This document shows positions 17,848 through 27,216 of a stretch of DNA of 64,000 nucleotides, in pieces. A program made the position numbers and the translations under genes. The notes beneath the pieces were generated by a model. The model was not told the DNA's origin. It saw nothing but the letters and a program-made list of their open reading frames with translations, and did not search any database. Positions within the stretch are counted from its first letter, which is position 1. The number at the start of each line of letters is the position of its first letter. The stretch is taken from contig JAJZVU010000004.1 of assembly GCA_021845505.1 (NCBI GenBank), positions 61,952-125,951 on the forward strand, read 5' to 3'. This stretch comes from Pseudomonadota bacterium. Lineage in GTDB: Bacteria; Pseudomonadota; Gammaproteobacteria; Burkholderiales; Burkholderiaceae_C.

Positions 17848-19041
17848 ATGGCCAACGAATCCACCCAGGCGCCGCCGCGCCGCATCGCCCACCTCGACAT
17901 GGACGCGTTCTTCGCGTCGGTCGAACTGCTGCGCTACCCCGAGTTGCGCGGCCTGCCGGTGGTCGTGGGCGGCCGCCATCGCTGGCAGCCGCAGCCCCTG
18001 GCAGGCGGCGGCTGGCATTTCGCCCGGCTGCGCGACTACAGCGGCCGCGGCGTGGTCACCACCTCGACCTACGAGGCGCGCGCTCTCGGGGTGCACTCGG
18101 CGATGGGCATGATGAAGGCAGCGCGCCTGGCGCCGGACGCCATCCTGCTGCCTGCGCGCTTCGACGCCTACCGCGAGTACTCGCGGCGCTTCAAGGCCGC
18201 GGTGGCTGCGATCGCCCCCCGCATCGAGGACCGCGGGATCGATGAAATCTACATCGACCTCAGCGACCACGCCCAGTCCGACAGCCAGGCGCTGGCAGCC
18301 GACATCCAGCGGGCGGTCCACGAAGCGACCGGGCTGACCTGCTCGATCGGCATCAGCCCGAACAAGCTGCTGTCCAAGCTCGCCTCCGACATGCGCAAGC
18401 CCGGCGGCATCACGGTGCTGCAGATGCACGACCTGGCCAGCCGGGTCTGGCCGCTGCCGGCGGCGCGGATCAACGGCATCGGCCCGAAGGCCGCGGCGCG
18501 GCTGCGGCAGATGGGAATCGTCAGCATCGGCGAACTCGCGGCCGCGCCGCCGCAGCGCCTGCAGCAACACTTCGGGCGCGGCTACGCGGCCTGGCTGGTC
18601 GAGGCCTCGCATGGTCGCGACCCACGCCCGCTGGTCACCGAGTCGCAGCCCAAGTCGATCAGCCGCGAGACCACCTTCGAGCGCGACCTGCACGCGCGGC
18701 GCGACCGCGCCGAACTGTCCACCCATTTCACCGAACTGTGCGAACGCCTGGCGGACGACCTGCGCGCCAAGGGCTGCGCTGCGCGCACCATCGGCGTGAA
18801 GCTGCGCTTCGAGGATTTCCGCACCGTCACCCGCGAACTGACATGGCCGCGCCCGTTGCTGGCCGCGGCCGACATCCGGCGCGCCGCCGGGCAATGCCTG
18901 CGCCGGGTCGAACTGGACAGCCGGCTGCGCCTGCTGGGGGTGCGCGCCAGCGGACTCGTCGACCTCGGCGCCGCCGCGGAGCAGGCGCGCGGCGGAGCCC
19001 AGCTCGAACTGCTCGATCCCCTCGCACAGCCGCCGGGTTGA
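17848..19041 (+). CDS. dinB: DNA polymerase IV (Y-family)
   Basis: An error-prone translesion polymerase of 397 residues from this start. The catalytic motif I is HLDMDAFFASVE (Asp17, Asp19). The palm motif is GIDEIYIDLSD, and SIGISPNKLLSKLASDMRKP and RINGIGPKAAARLRQMGI (helix-hairpin-helix) follow, then the little-finger domain. Compared with E. coli DinB there is an insertion of about 25 residues after VVVGG (residues 43-67, ending ARLRDYSGRG), which I recall from other Burkholderiales DinB proteins. Start is uncertain: in-frame ATGs lie at 17824 and 17758, none with a good Shine-Dalgarno. No LexA box was found by eye. Confidence 0.9.
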   Translation: MANESTQAPPRRIAHLDMDAFFASVELLRYPELRGLPVVVGGRHRWQPQPLAGGGWHFARLRDYSGRGVVTTSTYEARALGVHSAMGMMKAARLAPDAILLPARFDAYREYSRRFKAAVAAIAPRIEDRGIDEIYIDLSDHAQSDSQALAADIQRAVHEATGLTCSIGISPNKLLSKLASDMRKPGGITVLQMHDLASRVWPLPAARINGIGPKAAARLRQMGIVSIGELAAAPPQRLQQHFGRGYAAWLVEASHGRDPRPLVTESQPKSISRETTFERDLHARRDRAELSTHFTELCERLADDLRAKGCAARTIGVKLRFEDFRTVTRELTWPRPLLAAADIRRAAGQCLRRVELDSRLRLLGVRASGLVDLGAAAEQARGGAQLELLDPLAQPPG

Positions 19042-19194
19042 AGCCCCGGTCGGTGCCGCGGCCTGCGATGCCGCGCCCCCGCGGGCGGATCCGGCGGCTC
19101 GCCCGCTGCGGCCGCCTGTCCACGCCGGCCACCGCGGTCGCGGCGGCGCCGTGGCCACCTGCGCGCCGGGCGCAGTCGCGCCGCCGCGAGCAGG

Positions 19195-19869
19195 CTAGGG
19201 ACCTTCGCCTGATCGGCCTGCCAGGTGGCCCGTCTTGACCAGGATGGTGCAACCGCCACGGCTGAAGGGCTGGTGTTCGCTCAGGTGGGGGTTGCGCAGC
19301 CAGGTGCCCGCCGGGTAGCTGCCGTGTTCGTCCTCGAACACCCCGTCGAGCACCCAGATTTCCTCGCCGCCCCAGTGGCGGTGGCGCTGGAAGGTGGTGC
19401 CGGGCGCCCAGCGCACCAGCGCGGTGTGCTCGCTGCCGAATTCGTGCAGCGGCAGCACGCTCAGGCCGGGCGCCTGGCCGGGCAGCCACTGCGCGGCGCC
19501 GGTATCGACGACCCGCCGCTGCGAGTCGTCGGGTTGCATATGGCGCAGCTTGACCCACAGCAGGCAGCCCTGCCCGGACCACGGGGCATGCGAGGACCCG
19601 GGCGGATTGCGCAGGTAGGTGCCCGCCGGGTAGCTGCCCTGGGCATCGCGGAAATCGCCCTGCAGGACCAGGATTTCCTCGCCCCGTTCATGGACGTGGG
19701 TGTCGAAGCGAGCGCCCGGGTGGTAGCGCACCATCGACGTGGCGCGCGCGAGCTCGCCGCCATCGCGCTCGAGCATGCGCCGGCTCACCCCTTCGGCGGG
19801 GGACGACAGCCACGGCAAGCGCGCCGAGTCGACCACCGCGCGCAGCGCCAGATCGGCATGGATTTGCAT
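19195..19869 (-). CDS. Tandem cupin protein, ChrR-like
   Basis: A 224-residue protein built from two homologous cupin barrels. The first has THVHERGEEILVLQGDF and GSYPAGTYLRNPPGSSH, and the second has RHRHWGGEEIWVLDGVF and GSYPAGTWLRNPHLSEH. Each barrel keeps the H-x-H-x3-E metal ligands and a later His. This arrangement resembles the cupin domain of ChrR anti-sigma factors and acetylacetone-cleaving-type enzymes. No zinc-binding anti-sigma domain or sigma factor gene adjoins it, so a metal-dependent enzyme or sensor role is possible. The function is unassigned. Confidence 0.75.
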   Translation of the reverse strand: MQIHADLALRAVVDSARLPWLSSPAEGVSRRMLERDGGELARATSMVRYHPGARFDTHVHERGEEILVLQGDFRDAQGSYPAGTYLRNPPGSSHAPWSGQGCLLWVKLRHMQPDDSQRRVVDTGAAQWLPGQAPGLSVLPLHEFGSEHTALVRWAPGTTFQRHRHWGGEEIWVLDGVFEDEHGSYPAGTWLRNPHLSEHQPFSRGGCTILVKTGHLAGRSGEGP

Positions 19870-19935
19870 GGGTATGGCCTCCGGCAGGTCATTGTGCCAG
19901 CGTGCGGCACGCCGCGCAGGCCGCGCGGCACCGGA

Positions 19936-22257
19936 TCAGCGCTCGCCGGCCGCGCCGGCGGCATCGCCGCCGACCACCTGCAGTTGCGGCGGCGCGCGCT
20001 GCGGCTGGCCCTGCAGGCGGGCGTGGCTGGCCGCGGCCAGCTGCCACCAGCGCGCCCGGTCCTGCTTGTGCAGCTTGGCCCGGTACATCGCGGCGTCGGC
20101 CTCGCGCAGCAGGCTGTCGGGATCGTCTGCATCGAGCGGGTACAGCGCCAGCCCCATCGACATGCCGACCCGCGCCTGGCAGTCGGGCGCGATGTCCAGC
20201 GGCCGTTGCACCGCGTCGTGCAGCCGACGCAGCACGTCGCCGAGCTGCTCCAGCACCCGCTCGGGGTCGATCTGCTCGATGACCACGACGAATTCGTCGC
20301 CTCCCAGCCTGACGAGGACATCGAACTTGCGGATGGCCGCGCGCAGGCGCCGGCCGAGTTCGCCGAGCAGTCGATCGCCCGCGTCGTGGCCCCAGGTGTC
20401 GTTGACCGGCTTGAAGTCGTCCAGGTCGATCAGGCCGACCGCCAGCACGCTGCCGTCGCGCCGCGCCGCCGCCAACGCCTGCGGCAGGTACTGGGTGAGC
20501 GCGAAGCGGTTGGGCAGCCCGGTCAGCAGGTCGTGGCGCGCCCGGTACGACTCCTCCTGCTGGATCTCGTTGAGCCGGCGCTTGGTGTCGAGCTCGTCGA
20601 GTCCGCGGCCGAGCAGTTCGGCCACCCGCCGGCACAGCTCGCTGGTCTGCCGGTCGAAGGCGTGCGCCTGCGGCGACACGAACACCAGCACCGCCCACAG
20701 CGCGCCTTCGCGCAGCACCGGGGTGGCCAGCGCCGAGCGCCAGGCGTACGCGGCCATGGAATCGCGCCAGGGGGCCATCGCCGCATCGCCCAGCAGATCG
20801 TTGCAGCAGGCGTCGCGGTGGCTGGTCCACACCCGCAACACCAGCGGCGAGCGGTCCCGGTCGTGCAGGCTGATGCGCAGCGAGTCGAGCTGCTCGGCGC
20901 CGCTGCCGGCGCGGGCGATGATCTGGATCCGCCCCTGCTCGTCGGGGCGCGCCATCCACGCGCAGTGAAAAGGCGTGCCCTCGGTCAGGGTCTGGCAGGT
21001 GCGCAACAGCATGTCGGGTACCGTGCGCGCCTGCAGCAGCACCTCGCCTTCGCTCATCAACGCGTGGTAGAGGCTTTGCAGCTGGGCCATCCGCGCGCGC
21101 TGGGCGAGCAACTGCAGGCCGCGCTCCAGCGCCGCGCTGATCTGCGCCAGCACCTGGGTGGCGGGCTGGTCGAACACCTCGGCCTCGTCGAACACCAGCA
21201 CCAGCACCGCGTCGACTGCGTCGCCCGGTGGCTCCTGCGCGTGCAGCGGCAGCGCCGCCAGCGAGTACCCCTGCTGCGCGGCAGGCGCGGCCTGCGGCGC
21301 CTGGTCCGCGCGCAGGCAGGGCTGGCCCTCGCGCAGCGCCTGCTCGGCCTGTTCGCGACCGAGCAGCGGCAGCGCGCTGCCGGGCAGCTGCACCCTTGCG
21401 ACCGGCTGCAGCGCGGCGCCGGCCGCCTGCGAGCGCGCCAGCCAGGCCTGGCTGGCCCCGCCACGCTGCACCGCGATGCGGCAGACGGACTGCTCGAATT
21501 CCTGCCGATCGTCGGCCTGCGCGCCCAGGCGCAGCATCTCCGCCAGCATGGCGCTCCAGTCGGCCATGCGCCTGGCGCGCCGCGCCTGGCGCTCGCGCCG
21601 CGCCGTCTCGCGCGCCGCCTGCGCGCGCCACGCCAGCGCGCTGGCCAGGCGCCGCCGCGCGGCCCAGCCGGCCAAGCCCAGCAAAGCCAGGTACGCGACG
21701 CCTGTCGCCGCCTGCAGCCGGGCCTGCGCATCGGCCTGGACTCCCAGGCGCAGGGCCATGGGCAACAGCGCGCACCCGCAAAAGCCCAGTGCGGCGACGG
21801 CGTCGACCCCGATGGCCGCGACGACGACTCCGCACAGCGAAGCGACGAGCAGGCCCAGCAAGCCGGCCAGCGCGGGATCGCCAGGCAGCAGGCGCCAGGC
21901 GATCAGCCCCCATAGCGAGCCGCTGAGCAGGCTGCCTGCGCGCAGCAGGCCGTGCAGCGCGGCGTTCGCAGGCGCCGGTGCGGCACCCGCGAACAGCCCC
22001 TTGAGCCACCACGGCAGGCCCAGGGCCTGCGCCAGCCAGGCCGCCAGCAGCCAGCCGTCGAGTTCGAGCGCGTCGACCCGTCCACGCAGCAGCCAGGCGC
22101 AAGCGGCGCACGCCAGCAGTTGCGCCAGCGCCAGCAACCCGGCGCTGCGCACCAGCTGGGCGCACTGCGCGGCGGCCAGCCGGGGTGGGCGCGCGCCCTG
22201 CCCGGTCGCTTCGGCTTGGGGGTGTGAAAAGTGCATGGCGGCGTATTTCCTCGACAT
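19936..22257 (-). CDS. Membrane diguanylate cyclase (MASE-like / GAF-like / GGDEF)
   Basis: A 773-residue inner-membrane protein. Residues about 35-200 hold five or six hydrophobic segments, followed by a basic coiled-coil-like linker (RAQAARETARRERQARRARR) and two GAF-like segments (about 225-385 and 405-565). A C-terminal GGDEF domain has the intact active site GGDEF (652-656) preceded by DDFKPVNDTWGHDAGD. An RxxD inhibitory site (RKFD, 643-646) lies five residues upstream. It should therefore make cyclic di-GMP from GTP under product feedback. The start could be the ATG at 22236 instead; neither has a well-spaced ribosome binding site. It is divergent from the EAL gene at 22577. Confidence 0.88.
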   Translation of the reverse strand: MSRKYAAMHFSHPQAEATGQGARPPRLAAAQCAQLVRSAGLLALAQLLACAACAWLLRGRVDALELDGWLLAAWLAQALGLPWWLKGLFAGAAPAPANAALHGLLRAGSLLSGSLWGLIAWRLLPGDPALAGLLGLLVASLCGVVVAAIGVDAVAALGFCGCALLPMALRLGVQADAQARLQAATGVAYLALLGLAGWAARRRLASALAWRAQAARETARRERQARRARRMADWSAMLAEMLRLGAQADDRQEFEQSVCRIAVQRGGASQAWLARSQAAGAALQPVARVQLPGSALPLLGREQAEQALREGQPCLRADQAPQAAPAAQQGYSLAALPLHAQEPPGDAVDAVLVLVFDEAEVFDQPATQVLAQISAALERGLQLLAQRARMAQLQSLYHALMSEGEVLLQARTVPDMLLRTCQTLTEGTPFHCAWMARPDEQGRIQIIARAGSGAEQLDSLRISLHDRDRSPLVLRVWTSHRDACCNDLLGDAAMAPWRDSMAAYAWRSALATPVLREGALWAVLVFVSPQAHAFDRQTSELCRRVAELLGRGLDELDTKRRLNEIQQEESYRARHDLLTGLPNRFALTQYLPQALAAARRDGSVLAVGLIDLDDFKPVNDTWGHDAGDRLLGELGRRLRAAIRKFDVLVRLGGDEFVVVIEQIDPERVLEQLGDVLRRLHDAVQRPLDIAPDCQARVGMSMGLALYPLDADDPDSLLREADAAMYRAKLHKQDRARWWQLAAASHARLQGQPQRAPPQLQVVGGDAAGAAGER

Positions 22258-22576
22258 ATTGTGCCGCCGGCGGCAGCGTCCGGGAATTCGCGAGCACCGC
22301 CGCGAGCAAAATCCAACGCCTGAATGTGAATTTGTTCATGCAACGCGGGCCTGCAGTCCGGCGCGGGCCGGTCGCTGCGGCCCGGCGCCCGCTTTCGACA
22401 CGATTTCATGTCGACTCCGGCAGGGATTTAATAGCCCCCCTCGCACAATCGTGGCCAACGCCTGCCCGGGCCCGGCGACGCGACGTGTGCCGACCTGGCA
22501 GCGCGACCTGCCCGAGAACCGGGAATCTGTTTCGCCACGGGCCGCAATGCAGCCCGCGTGGCGGTGGGGGTAGGCC
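22258..22576. other. 319-base divergent region between two c-di-GMP genes
   Basis: No gene is visible. It holds a more A+T-rich segment near 22312-22340, an inverted repeat TCGACA-N8-TGTCGA (22395-22414), and a weak TTTAAT -10-like box (22426-22431) that could serve the rightward gene. Both flanking genes probably take their promoters from here. Confidence 0.45.
22395..22414. promoter_or_regulatory. Inverted repeat, possible operator
   Basis: TCGACA and TGTCGA are separated by eight bases. The site lies 12 bases upstream of a -10-like hexamer in the divergent region. The binding protein is unknown. Confidence 0.25.
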
Positions 22577-24952
22577 ATGATGGACGCACGAACCGCCGCC
22601 GCCGGCACCCTGGCCAACTGGCTGCGGCGCGGCTGGGCGCAGCGCCCGGCGAGCGCGCCGGAATTCGATCCGTTGACCGGCCTGGCGTCGCGCGCGGCGC
22701 TCGAGCGATGCCTGCCCGAAATCGCTTCGGGGCTGCCTGCCGGCACGCCGATGGCCTTGCTGGTCCTCGACCTGTACCGCTTTTCGCGGGTCAACCGGTA
22801 TTGGGGGCGACAGGCCGGCGACCGCGTGCTGCTCGAACTGGCGCGGCGCCTGGGCGGGCTCGAAGGCTGCCGGCTGACCGCGCGGGTGGGCGCCGATTCG
22901 GTCGCGTTGCTGTTGTGCGCGCAAGAGGCCGGGGCCTGGCGCGGCTTTGTCGAGCGCATGCTCAAGACCCTGCGCGAGCCCTTCGCGGTCGCCCCCGGGC
23001 AGCTGCGCAACCTGTCGGCCTCGGTGGGTTGTGCGCTGTACCCCCAGGACGCCCCCCACGCCTCGCGTCTGCTCGGACTGGCCGAGGCCGCGGTCTTCAG
23101 CCAGGCCGAGCGCGAACTGTCGCGGCGCAGCGAGCGGCTGGACGCCTACGGCGCGGAGGCCGCCGACAACATGGCCTGGCTGCAACGCTTTCTCAAGCCC
23201 CACCTGGCGCGCATGAACCGGCAGTTCCTCGGCCGCCTGGGACTGCACGAGCGCCCCTCAGGGCGCCACGACCGCGGGCTGCCGGCGCAGGCGGCGATCG
23301 CGCTGCTGCCGGGGTTGCAGGGTCATGTGCAGTTGCTGCTGGCGCCCGCTCTGGAGCGCGAACGGCATCGCGAGCACGCGAAGCGCCTGGGGCGCCTGCT
23401 GGCCGCGCTGGGGCTGCCGGCGCGGGTGGGCATGCAGGCGATGAGTGGCCTGCACCGGGACCTGGCCGGACTGGTGCAGCGCATTCCGGCGCGCCTCAGC
23501 GAGCGCGCGCTGTTCGCCTGCGCGTTGTCGCAGCGCATCGAGGCCGACCTCACGTACCAGCAGCAAGGCGCCGAGGAATGGCATCACCGGCTGTTGGACA
23601 CGGTGCGCGACGCGGCGCTTGCGATGCAGGCTGCGCGCAGGCGCGCCGAGTTGCTCGACGTCGCGGTGGGTTGCCTGCAGCGGCTGCCCTTCATCGCCTG
23701 CTGCGCCGCCTATACCCAGGACGCCGAAGGACGCTTCGTGGTCGAAGCGCAAAGCCCGGCGCATGCGGCGTGGCGGCAGGAGTGCCCGCAGGCGCTGGCG
23801 GGGGATGCCGAGCCGGGCGGCGACAGTTCGGTCGAGCTGTGCTGGATCGCCGCGCAGGTCGAGCTCGCCCCCGATATCGCGCGCGCCGCGCGCCGCGGCC
23901 GCAGCTGGGCGCTGCCCCTGCTGGCGCGCGGCATCCGCAGCGCGGCCGCGGTGCCGGTGCTCGACGGCGCAGGGCATGTGCTGACGGTGCTGAAGATCTA
24001 CGGCCGGCTTCCCGGCCAGTTCTGCACCGATTTCATGCGCCATGCGCTGGACTCGCTGCGCCTGCTGGTCGCTGCCGAACTCATCCGCGTCGGAGGAGAC
24101 ATCGCGCTGCCGGCGGTGGCCGCCGACGAGCGCGCGCTGTGGCGCCAGCGGCTGTTCGGCGGCGGGCTGCGCATGCTCATGCAGCCCATCGTCGACCTGC
24201 GGCTGGGCCGCTGCACCCGGGTCGAGGCGCTGGCAAGGCTGCAACTGGACTCGCGACAACTGCTGACACCGGCGCGCTTCCTGCCGGTGCTCAGCCAGCA
24301 GGAGCTCGACCGCCTGTTCCTCGACGGCCTGCGCCTTTCGCTGCATTCGCTGCGCGCGTGGGAACGCCAGGGCCTGAGGCTGGAGCTGGCGCTGAACCTG
24401 CCGGCGTCCACGCTGCGCAGCACCGACTGCGTGGCCTGGGTGCGCGACGCGCTGGCGTGCCAGCAGGTCGACCCGCGGCGGCTGAGCCTGGAAATCCTCG
24501 AGGACCGCGAAGTCGCCAGCCACTCGAGCATGCGCCAGGCCACCGAGCAGTTGCGCGGACTCGGCGTGCGCCTGGCGCTCGACGACCTCGGCGCCGGCTA
24601 CAGCAGCCTGTTGCGCCTCAACAGCCTGCCCGTCGACATGGTCAAGGTGGACCAGGGGCTGGTGCATGGCATCGTCGCCAACAACCCCCGCGCGGTACCT
24701 CTGGTCAGCGGCCTGGTCGAACTGGCGCGCCGGCTCGACCTGAGCATCACGGTCGAGGGCCTGGAAACCCAGATCCTGCTCGAGTACGCGCAATACCTGC
24801 AGGCCGATTACGGTCAGGGGCATGCGATCTGCCGCCCGCTTCCGGCGGCCGACATCCCCGCCTGGCTGCAAGGCTGGCGCCTGCCGCCCCTGTCGGGAAT
24901 CACCCCTTTTGCGTCGCGGTCGGCCGCGCGCGCCCGCCTTGCGCGCCTGTGA
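22577..24952 (+). CDS. Degenerate GGDEF / globin-like / EAL phosphodiesterase
   Basis: A 791-residue soluble protein. Residues 28-180 form a GGDEF fold whose signature is G105-A-D-S-V, so it should not make cyclic di-GMP. Residues about 200-330 resemble a globin-coupled sensor (FLKPHLARMNRQFLGR, then RLGRLLAALGLPARV and a final ADLTY helix), but Leu275 sits where the haem-binding proximal His is expected. A GAF-like segment covers about 355-505. The C-terminal EAL domain (from about 525) keeps E550-A-L-x-R, the ALNLPAS Asn, LEILE, DDLGAGYSS, MVKVD and VEGLE, so it should hydrolyse cyclic di-GMP. Two adjacent ATGs (MMD) start the frame. The globin assignment is inference from alignment by eye. 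Confidence 0.82.
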   Translation: MMDARTAAAGTLANWLRRGWAQRPASAPEFDPLTGLASRAALERCLPEIASGLPAGTPMALLVLDLYRFSRVNRYWGRQAGDRVLLELARRLGGLEGCRLTARVGADSVALLLCAQEAGAWRGFVERMLKTLREPFAVAPGQLRNLSASVGCALYPQDAPHASRLLGLAEAAVFSQAERELSRRSERLDAYGAEAADNMAWLQRFLKPHLARMNRQFLGRLGLHERPSGRHDRGLPAQAAIALLPGLQGHVQLLLAPALERERHREHAKRLGRLLAALGLPARVGMQAMSGLHRDLAGLVQRIPARLSERALFACALSQRIEADLTYQQQGAEEWHHRLLDTVRDAALAMQAARRRAELLDVAVGCLQRLPFIACCAAYTQDAEGRFVVEAQSPAHAAWRQECPQALAGDAEPGGDSSVELCWIAAQVELAPDIARAARRGRSWALPLLARGIRSAAAVPVLDGAGHVLTVLKIYGRLPGQFCTDFMRHALDSLRLLVAAELIRVGGDIALPAVAADERALWRQRLFGGGLRMLMQPIVDLRLGRCTRVEALARLQLDSRQLLTPARFLPVLSQQELDRLFLDGLRLSLHSLRAWERQGLRLELALNLPASTLRSTDCVAWVRDALACQQVDPRRLSLEILEDREVASHSSMRQATEQLRGLGVRLALDDLGAGYSSLLRLNSLPVDMVKVDQGLVHGIVANNPRAVPLVSGLVELARRLDLSITVEGLETQILLEYAQYLQADYGQGHAICRPLPAADIPAWLQGWRLPPLSGITPFASRSAARARLARL

Positions 24953-25013
24953 TGTCACGCGGCGGTCATCGTCCCTGGCTAGTGTAGGGTTCCTGCCCAC
25001 TCCGCCAACCATC

Positions 25014-26819
25014 ATGGCCGCGAGCTGCCTGCCTGCTGCCGCGCAACCCATGGCCGACTCCGGGTTGCCCGAACTCTTCCAGGACATCATGCAGGAGACT
25101 CTCCTGTGTGCGGTTTTCCAGCCGGTACTGGATTTGCGAAGCCGTACCTTCCACGGATATGAAGCGTTGATCCGCGGACCGTCGCAAAGTCCCCTCGAAA
25201 GCCCCGAGCGCCTGTTCGCGTGCGCCAGGAGCCAACACCGGCTGGCCGACTTCGACCTGCTGTGCGCTCGCACCTGCATCGAGGCCTTCGCCCGCGCCGC
25301 GCTGCCCGGGCGGCTGTTCCTGAATGTCACCGAATCGCTGTTCGACTCCGGCTGGTTCGCCCGCGAACAAACCCTGCGCTGGCTGCAGGACCAGGGCTTG
25401 AGCCCGTCGCGACTGGTGCTCGAGTTGCTCGAATCGGACAGCCTGGCCGAGGACACCCAGGCCTTCAGCGCGGCGCGCTTCCTGCGCGACCTCGGCTACG
25501 GGCTGGCGCTGGACGACCTGGGACAGGGCTTCGGGCGCTTCGCGCTGTGGAAGCGGCTGCGCCCGCGCTACCTCAAGATCGACCGCACCTACACCGCCGA
25601 CCTGGGCGACGACCCGTTCAAGGCCGCCTTCGTGCGCTCGATGCTGCTGCTGGCCGAGGCGAGTCAGTCGGTGGTCGTGGCCGAAGGCGTGCAGGGCGAG
25701 CGCGACCTGCTGACCCTGCGGGAACTCGGGGTCGGCATGGCGCAGGGTTTCCTGATCTCCCGCCCGGTCGAGCACCCGCCTGCCGAGCCGTCGGCCCGCA
25801 TACGCGAGATGCTCGCCCACGCCCAGCCCGCGCTGCACGCGCTGGCCAGCCGCGGCAGCATCGAGCAGTCGGTACTCGGGTTGGCCAGGCAGATCGCGCC
25901 GGTGGCGCCGGAGTGCAAGCTGGACCAGGTGTTGCGCATGCTCGAGCAGGACCCCGACCTGACCTCGGTCCCGGTGGTCGACGGCCACGGCCGTGCGCTG
26001 GGAATCATCAACCGCTACGTCGTCGCCGACCGGTTGTTCCGACCGCATGTGCGCGACCTGTTCGGCAACAAGCCCTGCACTCTGGTGATGAGCAGCGACG
26101 TGCTGCGCCTGGACGCCCGCAGCAGCCTGCAGCAGGCCAGCCACCTGATCGCCGACTCCAGCTATCGCCACGCCACCGAAGGAGTGCTGGTCAGCGAGGC
26201 GGGCGCATACCGGGGCCTGCTGCTGGTCGGCGACCTGCTGCGCCTGGTCAGCGAATTCCAGGTGCAGGCCGCGCGCTACGCCAACCCGCTGACCCTGCTG
26301 CCGGGCAATGTGCCGATCAACGACTGCATCGACCGCTGGCTGCAGGAAGAGCAACCCTTTGCCGCGGCCTACGCCGACATCGACCACTTCAAGCCCTTCA
26401 ACGACAAGTTCGGCTACCGCATGGGAGACGAGATCATCCTGATGCTGGCCGACCTGCTGCGCGCCCGCCTGCCGTCGCCCGCCAGCTTCCTCGGCCATGT
26501 CGGCGGCGACGACTTCGTCGCGCTGTCGCGGCTGCCGGAATGGGAAGCCGTGCTGCGCGAGGTGCTGCGCGACTTCGAGGCCGGCGTGGCGCGCTTCTTC
26601 GAACCGGCGGTGCTCGAGCAGCGCGGCTACTGGGCGGAAAACCGCCGCGGCGAAGCGACGTTCCAATCCGTGCCCACGCTGTCGATCGGGGCGTTCCTGG
26701 TGCATCCGCAGCACTTCACCTCGCACCGCGAGGTATCCAACGTTCTGGCCGAGCTCAAGCACGCCGCCAAGCGCGTGCCCGGCCATGCGCTGTTCGTCGA
26801 CCGCCGGCGCCATGGCTGA
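25014..26819 (+). CDS. EAL-CBS-GGDEF bifunctional c-di-GMP protein
   Basis: A 601-residue soluble protein in the order EAL (about 25-270), paired CBS domains (about 300-425; SVPVVDGHGRALGIINRYV) and GGDEF (about 440-600). The EAL motif is E50-A-L-I-R, with LNVTES, LELLE, ALDDLGQGFG, LKIDR and AEGVQ all in place. The cyclase motif is GGDDF (497-501), a variant usual in this architecture, and no RxxD inhibitory site precedes it. CBS domains suggest control by adenine nucleotides. It starts 61 bases after the previous EAL gene, and an alternative ATG lies at 25050. The stop overlaps the next small gene by eight bases. Confidence 0.87.
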   Translation: MAASCLPAAAQPMADSGLPELFQDIMQETLLCAVFQPVLDLRSRTFHGYEALIRGPSQSPLESPERLFACARSQHRLADFDLLCARTCIEAFARAALPGRLFLNVTESLFDSGWFAREQTLRWLQDQGLSPSRLVLELLESDSLAEDTQAFSAARFLRDLGYGLALDDLGQGFGRFALWKRLRPRYLKIDRTYTADLGDDPFKAAFVRSMLLLAEASQSVVVAEGVQGERDLLTLRELGVGMAQGFLISRPVEHPPAEPSARIREMLAHAQPALHALASRGSIEQSVLGLARQIAPVAPECKLDQVLRMLEQDPDLTSVPVVDGHGRALGIINRYVVADRLFRPHVRDLFGNKPCTLVMSSDVLRLDARSSLQQASHLIADSSYRHATEGVLVSEAGAYRGLLLVGDLLRLVSEFQVQAARYANPLTLLPGNVPINDCIDRWLQEEQPFAAAYADIDHFKPFNDKFGYRMGDEIILMLADLLRARLPSPASFLGHVGGDDFVALSRLPEWEAVLREVLRDFEAGVARFFEPAVLEQRGYWAENRRGEATFQSVPTLSIGAFLVHPQHFTSHREVSNVLAELKHAAKRVPGHALFVDRRRHG

Positions 26820-27216
26820 AGTCCCCCAGGCCGCGCGTCCGATGGATCGCGCCGCGCTGCTCGACGCGCTGGGCCTGCTGGAGCGCGCGCTGCAATGCCA
26901 GCCCGCCGCCCCGGTGCGCGCGCGGCGGGCGCAACGCGCGCTGCGTCGCGAGCAGTTGCGCCTGCGCGGCGCGGGTCTTGCGCATTGCCACCTCGACGCG
27001 GCGCGCCTGAGCTGCGCGCAACTGGCCGACGGGCTGGCGCCGCAGGGCCTGCGGCTCGAGGCCTGCCGGCACATCCTGCACGCCCACCTGGCGCAGGCGG
27101 CGCCGGGCGCCGCGCCCGCGCCGGCCGCCGGCGCTCAATCGCAGGAGGTCGGAACGAAAGCCGAGTCCACCGTGCCGCGCTTGCAGGTCCACAGCAGCGA
27201 ACTACCTCCCGAATAG
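26812..27216 (+). CDS. Small unrecognised protein translationally coupled to the EAL-CBS-GGDEF gene
   Basis: A 134-residue protein I do not recognise. It starts at an ATG inside the end of the preceding gene (8-base overlap), which suggests coupled translation. Residues 8-95 look helical ([53 protein letters not shown]); the rest is Ala/Pro-rich. G or C at nearly every third codon position supports coding. Its last 82 bases run antisense to the 3' end of the pilin gene, so the tail may be fortuitous. No signal peptide, membrane helix or catalytic motif is visible. Confidence 0.5.
   Translation: MAEVPQAARPMDRAALLDALGLLERALQCQPAAPVRARRAQRALRREQLRLRGAGLAHCHLDAARLSCAQLADGLAPQGLRLEACRHILHAHLAQAAPGAAPAPAAGAQSQEVGTKAESTVPRLQVHSSELPPE

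Noticed and set aside
17848..19041. The insert of about 25 residues in DinB as a novelty
   Set aside because: I recall a similar insert ending in LRDY-x-GRGVVTT in DinB of other Burkholderiales, so it is lineage-typical and does not indicate a fusion.
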